Assembly (NCBI RefSeq): GCF_000807925.1
Contig: NZ_JRVC01000002.1
Span: 186,001-250,000 of the forward strand
From: Novosphingobium subterraneum
GTDB taxonomy: Bacteria > Pseudomonadota > Alphaproteobacteria > Sphingomonadales > Sphingomonadaceae
Length of the DNA stretch: 64,000 nucleotides
Direction: 5' to 3'
Part shown: positions 50,299 through 57,649 of the stretch, piece by piece
Position numbering within the stretch: position 1 is the stretch's first letter
Layout of the letters: every line of letters begins with the position of its first letter
Position numbers and translations under genes: made by a program
The notes under the pieces: model-generated
What the model was told of the DNA's origin: nothing
What the model saw: only the letters and a program-made list of their open reading frames with translations
Databases searched by the model: none

Positions 50299-51609
50299 AT
50301 GCGTAAACTACTGGCGATGGCCTGCGCTGCAGGAGCAATCCTGCTGCCCGCATTGGCCCATGCCCAAGGCGCTGTCAGCGTCGAAGACGTTGCCGATACC
50401 GGCGACACCGCCTGGATTCTGGTTTCCTCCGCCTTCGTGCTGATGATGGCGATGCCGGGGCTTACGCTGTTCTACGGCGGTCTAGTCCGCGCCAAGGGCT
50501 TCCTTGCCGTGCTCGTGCAAGTGGGTGCAATCGCGGCCGTCGCGTCTGTGCTTTGGGTGATGGTCGGCTATACTCTGGCCTTCGGCGACGTCTCGGGCGG
50601 ATGGCTCGGCGCTGGCAACGCCTGGATGCTCCTGAACCTCGGCAACGTCCGCGCCAATACGGCCATTCCCGAAAGCGCCTTCGCCCTGTTCCAGATGTGC
50701 TTCGCACTCATCACGCCCGCGCTGATGGTCGGTGCCTGGGTCGATCGCGCGCGCTTCGGCTGGGTCGTCGCCTTCTCCGCACTCTGGAGCCTGCTGGTCT
50801 ATGCACCGGTCGCACACTGGGTCTGGGGCGGCGGCTGGCTGGCAAGCCGCTTCGGCACGCTCGATTTCGCGGGCGGGATCGTGGTCCACACCACTGCCGG
50901 CGTTTCGGCGCTGGTCGTCGCGATGCTGCTGGGCAAGCGCTCCGGGTTCCCCAAGACGCTGATGCTGCCGCACAGCCCTGCCCTCACCATGGCGGGGGCC
51001 GCCCTCCTCTGGGTCGGCTGGTTCGGCTTCAACGGGGGCTCGGCCCTCGCCGCCAATGACGATGCCGCCTCGGCCATCATCAACACGCATCTCGCAGCCT
51101 GCGTCGCGGCGCTGGTCTGGATCGGCATCGAAAAGCTCAGCGTCGGCAAGGCCACCTCTGTCGGCTTTGCCACCGGCGCCATCGCCGGCCTCGCCACCGT
51201 GACGCCTGCCGCCGGGTTCATTGCCCCCGGTTCGTCCATGCTGTTCGGCGTGGTGGCTGCGGCTGTCTGCTATCCCATGATCCAGCTGGTCAAGCAGCGG
51301 CTCGAGATCGACGATTCGCTCGATGTCTTCGCCGTGCACGGCGTTGGCGGAATGATCGGGTCCCTGCTGCTGGCGGTGTTCATCTCGCCTTCCTTCGGCG
51401 GCACCGGCTTTGCCGAGGGCATGACACTCGGCCGCCAGGTCGTCGCCCAGGTTGCCGGCGTCGGGATCGTGGCGATATGGAGCGGCATAGCGACCGTCGT
51501 CTGTTCGCTCATGGTTTCGATGGTCATCCCCATGCGCGTCAGCGAAGACGAGGAGCGCGAGGGGCTCGACATCACCAGCCATGGCGAACGCGCCTGGGAA
51601 TTCGATTGA
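50299..51609 (+). CDS. amt: Ammonium transporter Amt
   Basis: Inner-membrane channel for ammonium, 436 residues, with a cleaved signal peptide (MRKLLAMACAAGAILLPALAHA) and eleven membrane helices. The family landmarks are PGLTLFYGGLVR, the conserved Asp in GDVSGGWL, the twin-His region with DFAGGIVVHTTAGVSAL and FAVHGVGGMIGSLLLAVF. ATG 50299 follows GGGGGAGAGTC. No glnK/glnB gene is beside it, which is unusual since the PII protein normally sits upstream of amtB. The 150 bp in front hold no convincing sigma-54 site. Confidence 0.93.
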   Translation: MRKLLAMACAAGAILLPALAHAQGAVSVEDVADTGDTAWILVSSAFVLMMAMPGLTLFYGGLVRAKGFLAVLVQVGAIAAVASVLWVMVGYTLAFGDVSGGWLGAGNAWMLLNLGNVRANTAIPESAFALFQMCFALITPALMVGAWVDRARFGWVVAFSALWSLLVYAPVAHWVWGGGWLASRFGTLDFAGGIVVHTTAGVSALVVAMLLGKRSGFPKTLMLPHSPALTMAGAALLWVGWFGFNGGSALAANDDAASAIINTHLAACVAALVWIGIEKLSVGKATSVGFATGAIAGLATVTPAAGFIAPGSSMLFGVVAAAVCYPMIQLVKQRLEIDDSLDVFAVHGVGGMIGSLLLAVFISPSFGGTGFAEGMTLGRQVVAQVAGVGIVAIWSGIATVVCSLMVSMVIPMRVSEDEEREGLDITSHGERAWEFD

Positions 51610-51682
51610 TCGGTCGCTGGCAAGGCGTGGCTTGCCCAAGTCGCGCCTTGCAGCGGCCAAAGCCCGGCCATAGTCTGTCGCC

Positions 51683-52225
51683 ATGACCGCAACCGAGGCC
51701 GAAGCCCCGTCCCTCCTTGAACAGGATCTGTGCACAGGCTGCGCAGCCTGCTGCGACGGCACGATTTTCACGTACGTCGAAGTCAGCCGCGACGAGGAGC
51801 AGGCGCTTGGCGATCGTTTCGCGATGCAATCGCGCGAAACCGATGCAATCTTCTTCCAGCCTTGTCCGCATTCGGTCTGCCAGAGCTGCCAGATCTATAC
51901 GATCCGCCCCGAAACCTGCCGGAAGTTCCGTTGCAAGACGCTGAAAGCCTTGCGCGCCGACGAGATCGAGAGTGCCGAGGCGTTCCGACGCGTGGACGAA
52001 ATGTTGAGGGCGCGCGAACAGTTGCAGCCATTCCTGATCGCAGGCGAGACGCTCAACGCTGCACGTGAACGCCGCGGACAGATCGCCGCCAGCGCCGAGC
52101 GCACCGCATCAGAAACGGCTTTCGTGCTCAAGCTGACCGCGTTCGACCTCCTTCTGGACCGCTATTTTCGCGATCCCCGCAAGGCGATGTTCCGTCATAA
52201 GCCTTCCGGACAGGAGGCCGCGTAA
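51683..52225 (+). CDS. YkgJ-type Cys-cluster protein, first copy
   Basis: A 180-residue protein of the CxxCxxCC-type zinc/iron-chelating family. The first cluster is C17, C20, C23, C24 in CTGCAACCDGT; a second part has CPHSVCQSC and then RPETCRKFRC. Eight or more Cys could hold one or two metal ions. The helical C-terminal half has the motif SETAFVLKLTAFDLLLDRYFRDP. Function is unknown. It follows amt after 73 bp and precedes two further copies on the same strand. Confidence 0.75.
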   Translation: MTATEAEAPSLLEQDLCTGCAACCDGTIFTYVEVSRDEEQALGDRFAMQSRETDAIFFQPCPHSVCQSCQIYTIRPETCRKFRCKTLKALRADEIESAEAFRRVDEMLRAREQLQPFLIAGETLNAARERRGQIAASAERTASETAFVLKLTAFDLLLDRYFRDPRKAMFRHKPSGQEAA

Positions 52226-52340
52226 CCCGCCACTCTACACCACCTTCCTTTAGTTATGATCGGCACCCTGTAGAATTTTCTGTGATTCCATGACCTTCGA
52301 TAAGTAGCGAGCCTGCGCTGCCGTCAGTATCATCGCGTCC

Positions 52341-52904
52341 ATGCCCGATGCTGACGACCTTTCCACGGCAAGCAGGCTTTGCCTGGCCTGCGGCCTGTGC
52401 TGCGATGGTACAGTGTTCGGCTTTGCCCACATCGAGGAAGAAGAGGTCGAGGACACGGCAGGGATCGGCCTGCAGACCATACGCACGACCAATGACGAGC
52501 CGGCATTTCTGCTTGGCTGCCACTATCTCGATGGTGCGGCCTGCACCCGATACCGGGATTGGAGGCCCTCGGTCTGTGGCGATTACTTCTGCGAGGTCCA
52601 GAAGCGCGTGGGCAAGCAAGAGCTGGCCGAGGATGAAGCTTTCAGCATCATTGCCCGCGCCCGGCAGATGACTGAGGAAATCAAGGCCTTGCTGCCACCG
52701 GGGGTGCCAATCTCGCAGGCGCGCAGGCTCTTCAAGGATCTCGCAGCGAAGCGCCCGGATATCGCGCCCGATGAAGCCACCTTCGTCGTCAAGATGTTCG
52801 TGCTGGAACGCTTCCTCGATAGCGCGTTCAGAGGAGCGAAGCGTGCTCATCTGCGCAGTGCGGCACAACCGGCACCCTCCCGGCAAGACACCGGCGCAGC
52901 ATAG
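52341..52904 (+). CDS. YkgJ-type Cys-cluster protein, second copy
   Basis: A 187-residue paralogue with CLACGLCCDGT near the start, GCHYLDGAACTRYRDWRPSVCGDYFC and a C-terminal TFVVKMFVLERFLDSAFR helix that parallels the first copy. It is closer to the third copy than to the first: SRLCLACGLCCDGT and YLDGA-C-RY--WRPSVC are shared. The 115 bp upstream have a counterpart in front of the third gene. Confidence 0.75.
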   Translation: MPDADDLSTASRLCLACGLCCDGTVFGFAHIEEEEVEDTAGIGLQTIRTTNDEPAFLLGCHYLDGAACTRYRDWRPSVCGDYFCEVQKRVGKQELAEDEAFSIIARARQMTEEIKALLPPGVPISQARRLFKDLAAKRPDIAPDEATFVVKMFVLERFLDSAFRGAKRAHLRSAAQPAPSRQDTGAA

Positions 52905-53018
52905 CGAACCTCGGTCGCGGCCTTGCCTAAAGTTATCCGGGCTTGGTGACTAATTTCCCCGCCATGCTTGCCTTCCGACAAATGGCGGCACGCCGCTGTC
53001 AAATGTATGATAGCCGGG

Positions 53019-53567
53019 ATGTCGGCACCCGCACCTGATCTCACGCTGGAAAGCAGGCTTTGCCTGGCATGCGGCCTGTGTTGTGACGGCACGCTCTACG
53101 AAGATGCCAAGATCCGCGAAGACGAAGTCCGCGATGTCGAAAGCATCGGTTTGACGACATCGCGCAACGCGCAAGGCCATCCCACTTTCGTATTTGCCTG
53201 CCGTTATCTCGATGGCGCCTGTTGCGCCCGCTATGAACAATGGCGCCCATCGGTCTGTTCAAAATTCTTCTGCAGGGTCCAACAAAGGACGCGCGCAGGA
53301 GAATTGACCGAGGAACAGGCCATGGAAAAGATCGCCGCTGCTCGCCAACTCGTCACCGAGGTCAAGGCTACGCTGCCTGCAGGCATGCCGATAGTCGAAG
53401 CGCGGCATCATTTCACGCGCATTGCCGCAAAGAAGCCCGATCTTTCGCCGATGGAAGCCCGCTTTGCGGTCAAGATGTTCGTGCTCGAACGCTTTCTGGA
53501 TCTCGAATTCCGCAAGCCAGACAAGGGTCACCTGCCAGCCGAACGTAGATCCAGCATTCCGGCCTGA
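53019..53567 (+). CDS. YkgJ-type Cys-cluster protein, third copy
   Basis: A 182-residue protein starting MSAPAPDL; ATG 53007 in the same frame is an alternative start. It has CLACGLCCDGT at about 17-27, ACRYLDGACCARYEQWRPSVCSKFFC, and RFAVKMFVLERFLDLEFR at the C-terminus, all near-identical to the second copy. The tandem arrangement points to local gene duplication with divergence. No enzymatic motif is seen. A convergent flavoenzyme gene starts its 3' end 50 bp downstream. Confidence 0.75.
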   Translation: MSAPAPDLTLESRLCLACGLCCDGTLYEDAKIREDEVRDVESIGLTTSRNAQGHPTFVFACRYLDGACCARYEQWRPSVCSKFFCRVQQRTRAGELTEEQAMEKIAAARQLVTEVKATLPAGMPIVEARHHFTRIAAKKPDLSPMEARFAVKMFVLERFLDLEFRKPDKGHLPAERRSSIPA

Positions 53568-53617
53568 ACGGAGCGTCGCGCCGGCAAAGCGCGGGACGCT
53601 CCGTTGGCCGGCAAAGG

Positions 53618-55027
53618 TCAGTCCCCGGTCAGGATCCGGTCGACGAGTTGCTTCACCGTCGGGGTGAAGTTGTTCGAATAGAACGGATCCTGCTTGAAGC
53701 GATAGGCCGCGTGGCCTGCGAACATCAGGTTCTTGTCGATGTCGCCGCCGTGCGCGATGTCCTGCAAGGTCTTCTGGATGCAGAAGCTGCGCGGGTCCGC
53801 GAGGCGCCCGGTGGTGTAATCGTCATGGTCTTTCCATGAAGAGAACCCGCAGTGCGACAGGCAACCCATGCAGTCCTTCTGATCCTGCTGGATCTCGTCA
53901 CGCTCTTCCGGCGTCACGAACACCATGGTGTCGTCCGGCGTGCGCAACGCGTGCACAAACCCCGCGCCATGCCATTCGCGCGCCCGGGCCAGATCGTTCG
54001 GCGTCACCCAGAAGTTCTTGCCCCGCACACCAACGTCCAGCTGCGCGGTATGCTCACCGGCCTCGACGCGCGAGTACGGGATCTGCCGCTCGGAACGTGC
54101 TTCCAGGGCGCGTAGGAAAGGATTGCGCACGGCCGAGGAATAGAAGCCCGTGGGCGAGAAGCGGTGCAGCAGCACGTCGCCCGGCTCAAGCGTGCGCAAG
54201 TGATCCTTCCACCCCTGCGGGATCGGACTTTCCTCGGTCAGCAACGGGCGCGTGCCAAACTGGAAGGCAATCGCGCCCAGTTCCGGATTGTCGATCCAGT
54301 CGTTCCACTCGCGCAGGAACCACACGCCACCTGCCATAACGATCGGCACGTCATCCGAGACACCCTCGGCGCGCATCACGTCGCGCAGTGCCTTGACGCG
54401 GGGATAGGGATCTTCCGGCTTCCTGGGATCTTCCGCGTTGGAAAGGCCGTTGTGCCCGCCCGCCAGCCACGGATCTTCGTACACCACCGCCGCCAGCAGG
54501 TGCGAGACCTTGTGATAGGCCCGCTTCCACAGTGCACGAAATGCACGGCCCGAGGACACGATCGGCAGATAGTTCACGTTGAACCGCGCCGCGATCTCGG
54601 AAAGCTTGTAAGGCATGCCCGCCCCGCAGGTCACGCCCGTCACCAGCCCGCGGGTCTTTTCCAGCACGCCTTCGAGCACGGCCTGCGCGCCGCCCATTTC
54701 CCACAGCACGTTGATGTTGATCGCGCCCTTGCCACCGGCAATGTCATAGGCACGCCTGACCTGCTCGACCGCGCCATCGATGGCGTACTTGATCAGTTCC
54801 TCGTGGCGTTCCTTGCGCGTGAGGGCATTATAAACCTGTGGAATGATCTTGCCTTCGGCATCGTAGCTGTCGGCATTGACCGCGCTCACCGTGCCGATAC
54901 CCCCGGCCGCGGCCCACGCGCCCGAGCTCATGTGATTGGTCGCCGCAACACCCTTGCCGCCCTCGACCAGCGGCCAAACCTCGCGGCCGCCATAGAGAAT
55001 CGGCTTCAACCCCTTGAACGCAGACAT
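53618..55027 (-). CDS. Large nitronate monooxygenase-like flavoenzyme
   Basis: A 469-residue member of the 2-nitropropane dioxygenase/enoyl reductase (FabK-like) superfamily. The N-terminal barrel has LYGGREVWPLVEGGKGVA, VTCGAGMPYKL, GGHNGLSN and IVMAGGVWFLREW; the extra 130 residues at the C-terminus contain a Cys-rich CMGCLSHCGF and RSFCIQK, which might bind a metal or form a disulfide. ATG 55027 shares a base with the stop of the methyltransferase gene (TGATG) and has AAGGAAA upstream. Substrate unknown; it is not a close paralogue of the gene at 10750. Confidence 0.8.
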   Translation of the reverse strand: MSAFKGLKPILYGGREVWPLVEGGKGVAATNHMSSGAWAAAGGIGTVSAVNADSYDAEGKIIPQVYNALTRKERHEELIKYAIDGAVEQVRRAYDIAGGKGAININVLWEMGGAQAVLEGVLEKTRGLVTGVTCGAGMPYKLSEIAARFNVNYLPIVSSGRAFRALWKRAYHKVSHLLAAVVYEDPWLAGGHNGLSNAEDPRKPEDPYPRVKALRDVMRAEGVSDDVPIVMAGGVWFLREWNDWIDNPELGAIAFQFGTRPLLTEESPIPQGWKDHLRTLEPGDVLLHRFSPTGFYSSAVRNPFLRALEARSERQIPYSRVEAGEHTAQLDVGVRGKNFWVTPNDLARAREWHGAGFVHALRTPDDTMVFVTPEERDEIQQDQKDCMGCLSHCGFSSWKDHDDYTTGRLADPRSFCIQKTLQDIAHGGDIDKNLMFAGHAAYRFKQDPFYSNNFTPTVKQLVDRILTGD

Positions 55028-55797
55028 CAATTTCCTTTCAACGCGCTTGTCGCGCTCGCACCCTTGGCCGTCTTCAGACGGCACGGCTTTATCTCGCCCG
55101 GTTCGGGACGGCTCTTCGCCGCGACGAACTGGGCATAATACCCCGCAATCTCTGGTTTACGGTGAAATTCATCCAAGCGAAAGCCCACGGCTTCCAGTTC
55201 GCAGATCAGCAACGCCGGAGGAATGCCGTGCCGGTCGGTCGAACGATCGAGATCGACCACCACGATCTTGCCCCCCGCCTTCAATGAAGGCCACATTCGC
55301 CACAGGAACGCATAAGGCTCAGTCACTTCGTGATACATGTGGATCATCAGCACGCGGTCGAAGCTGCGTTCGGGCAAGCGCGGATCGTCCACGCCGCCTG
55401 GCTTGATCGAGACGTTGTCCAGCCGGTCATGTTCGACACGTGACCCAAGCCGCCGCAAGGCGTCGCCATCGATGTCCTGCGCCAGCACGCGCCCCTTGCT
55501 GCCGACCCGCTCGGCAAGGCGTACGGTGTAGTAACCTTCGCCCGCCCCGATGTCGGCAACGCTCATGCCCGGCTGTATCCCGGCCAGGTTCATCACCATG
55601 TCCGCCTCGCCCAGGCGGTCACGTTCCTGCTCGTTGGAAAAAGCGTTGCTGACCACGCCGGAAACGGGGCGGTCAGCGGTAGGAAACTCGCGCGACGTTT
55701 CAGGACGCTTGTCGTCCACCTGCGGCTTGCACGCAGCAATGGCCAGCGACGCCAACACGGCGAGTGCGACTGAACGATGGGCCGAAGCCCGCCGCAT
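55027..55797 (-). CDS. Lipobox-bearing SAM-dependent methyltransferase-like protein
   Basis: A 256-residue protein with a signal sequence and lipobox (LAIAAC, Cys23) followed by a class I methyltransferase fold: motif I VADIGAGEG at 80-88, the D-I-D acidic loop of motif II, and FDRVLMIHMYHEV. The catalytic NPPY of protein-glutamine methyltransferases is absent, so it is not PrmC even though prfB is upstream. If lipidated it would face the periplasm, where S-adenosylmethionine is not known to occur; the fold may serve another purpose. Stop-start overlap (TGATG) on both sides ties it to prfB and the flavoenzyme. Confidence 0.72.
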   Translation of the reverse strand: MRRASAHRSVALAVLASLAIAACKPQVDDKRPETSREFPTADRPVSGVVSNAFSNEQERDRLGEADMVMNLAGIQPGMSVADIGAGEGYYTVRLAERVGSKGRVLAQDIDGDALRRLGSRVEHDRLDNVSIKPGGVDDPRLPERSFDRVLMIHMYHEVTEPYAFLWRMWPSLKAGGKIVVVDLDRSTDRHGIPPALLICELEAVGFRLDEFHRKPEIAGYYAQFVAAKSRPEPGEIKPCRLKTAKGASATSALKGN

Positions 55798-56924
55798 CAG
55801 TCGTCATCCTCCACGGTCACCTTCTCGCCCGTCACCTTCTGCGAAAGTGCGGCAGCCATGAACGGGTCAAGCGCGCCATCGAGAACTTCGGTCGGGTTGG
55901 TGGAGACCACCCCGGTCCGCAGGTCCTTCACCTGCTGATAAGGCTGCAGCACGTAGGACCGGATCTGGTGCCCCCAGCCGATCTCGGTCTTGGCGGCATA
56001 TTCGCCGCTCGCCGCAGCCTCGCGCTTGGCCAGTTCTGCTTCGTAGATGCGCGCCTTCAGCATGCCCATCGCGGTTGCACGGTTCTTGTGCTGGCTGCGG
56101 TCGTTCTGGCTGGCAACGATGATCCCGGTCGGAATGTGCGTGATGCGCACCGCCGAATCGGTGGTGTTGACGTGCTGCCCGCCCGCACCCGAAGCGCGAT
56201 AGGTATCTATCTTCAGGTCCGCCGGGTTGATCTCGACCTCGATGTTGTCGTCGATCTCGGGATAGACCCAGACCGAACTGAACGAGGTGTGTCGCCGCGC
56301 CGAACTGTCATAGGGGCTGATGCGAACCAGACGGTGCACGCCGCTTTCGGTCTTGGCATAGCCGTAGGCGTTCTCGCCCTTGATCAGCAGGGTGGCAGAC
56401 TTGATGCCTGCGGCTTCGCCCGCGTGATAATCGACCAGATCGACCTTGTAGCCATGGCGCTCCGCCCAGCGCGTATACATGCGCTGCAGCATTTCCGCCC
56501 AGTCCTGGCTTTCTGTCCCGCCGGCGCCGGCATGGACTTCAAGGAAGCAGTTGTTGGCGTCAGCCTCGCCGGCAAGCAGGGCCTGCACCTTGTCGTTGTC
56601 GGCACGGTCGGCCAGCGCGGCCAGCGTGGCAAGGCCTTCGTTCACCGTGGCCTCGTCGCCTTCCATTTCGCCAAGCTCGATGAATTCTATTGCATCGGCC
56701 ATTTCCTGACCGATCTCGTTCACCGTCCCGATCGAGGCCTCGAGCCGCCTGCGCTCGCGCATCACCTCTTCGGCCTTCTTGGGATCATCCCACAGCTTCG
56801 GGTCCTCGACGCGGGCGTTCAACTCGTCGAGACGGCGCACGGCGCGATCCCAGTCGAGGAACTTGCGCACCAGCGCCAGCGCGGCATTGATGCGGTCGAT
56901 ATGGGCCTGCCCTTCGGCACGCAT
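55797..56924 (-). CDS. prfB: Peptide chain release factor 2
   Basis: Recognises UGA and UAA and triggers peptide release. The 375-residue product has the catalytic GGQ at 248-250 and the anticodon-like tripeptide SPY at 203-205, where E. coli RF2 has SPF. The frame is continuous: there is no in-frame UGA and no programmed frameshift near codon 26, so the E. coli autoregulation is absent. Its TGA stop overlaps the ATG of the methyltransferase gene. A PrmC-type methyltransferase gene for the GGQ glutamine is not in the window. Confidence 0.96.
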   Translation of the reverse strand: MRAEGQAHIDRINAALALVRKFLDWDRAVRRLDELNARVEDPKLWDDPKKAEEVMRERRRLEASIGTVNEIGQEMADAIEFIELGEMEGDEATVNEGLATLAALADRADNDKVQALLAGEADANNCFLEVHAGAGGTESQDWAEMLQRMYTRWAERHGYKVDLVDYHAGEAAGIKSATLLIKGENAYGYAKTESGVHRLVRISPYDSSARRHTSFSSVWVYPEIDDNIEVEINPADLKIDTYRASGAGGQHVNTTDSAVRITHIPTGIIVASQNDRSQHKNRATAMGMLKARIYEAELAKREAAASGEYAAKTEIGWGHQIRSYVLQPYQQVKDLRTGVVSTNPTEVLDGALDPFMAAALSQKVTGEKVTVEDDD

Positions 56925-57033
56925 GGGGCTGAACTCCGGTCAATTCGAAACAAAACGAACTGCGCCGCTTAGCGAAGCGGGCAGGCATGTAAAGCCCAAG
57001 CGTGAAATGCCGAGTGCGTAATGGGGCGCGCTG

Positions 57034-57579
57034 TCAGCCCTTGAGCTTGCGCACCGCAGCAAGCGTCATCTTAACGTGGTCACGATAGTCCATGTCGGAA
57101 TGAACCATCACGATCTTGCCGTTGCGGGCGATGACATAGCTGGTGCGCTTGGTCAGTCCGGTCGAGGAACCATCAGGCTTGCGCAGGTCCACATCATAGG
57201 CCTTGATCAGCGCGGGGCTGGCGCTGGCTACAGCGAACTTGTCGCGGCAGGCCTCGGTCGAGAACTTCTGCAGCGTCGCCACGTCGTCGTTCGACATGCC
57301 GATGACCGTCGCGCCCGCCGCCTTGAACTGTGTCGTCGCTTCGGCAAAGGCGTGCGCTTCCAGCGTGCACCCTTGCGTGAAGGCCTTGGGGTAGAAGTAC
57401 AGCACCACCGGTCCCTTCTTCAGCGCCTGATGCAGCTTGAACGAGAACGGCTTGCCAGCCAGCGCCCCTTGCGCTGCGAAATCCGGCGCTCTCGCACCGG
57501 TCGGCAGCTCGGCAAGGGCCGGAGCGGAAACGGAAACGGCGAAGGCTGCGGCGGCAGCAAAGAGGGTGCGGATCGTCAT
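57034..57579 (-). CDS. Exported peroxiredoxin (BCP/AhpC-like)
   Basis: Reduces peroxides in the periplasm. The 181-residue protein has a signal peptide (MTIRTLFAAAAAFAVSVSAPALA) and the peroxidatic motif YPKAFTQGCTLEA with Cys71; C110 in STEACRDK is a candidate resolving Cys. The DYRDHV motif near the C-terminus is family-typical. Downstream of it lies prfB, upstream PBP1A, all on the minus strand but with gaps of about 70-110 bp. The electron donor is not visible. Confidence 0.88.
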   Translation of the reverse strand: MTIRTLFAAAAAFAVSVSAPALAELPTGARAPDFAAQGALAGKPFSFKLHQALKKGPVVLYFYPKAFTQGCTLEAHAFAEATTQFKAAGATVIGMSNDDVATLQKFSTEACRDKFAVASASPALIKAYDVDLRKPDGSSTGLTKRTSYVIARNGKIVMVHSDMDYRDHVKMTLAAVRKLKG

Positions 57580-57649
57580 GCGGGGACGCTAACAGACCTC
57601 ACCCCTCATCGCCAATGCCTTTCGGGGCAGCTCTCCGCTCTTCGGCTGA

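Noticed and set aside
55027..55797. Assignment of this methyltransferase as PrmC because it lies next to prfB.
   Set aside because: It lacks the NPPY motif and the N-terminal helical domain and has a lipoprotein signal.
55797..56924. Programmed frameshift in prfB.
   Set aside because: The frame is uninterrupted from ATG to TGA, with no in-frame UGA after a slippery CTT near codon 25.
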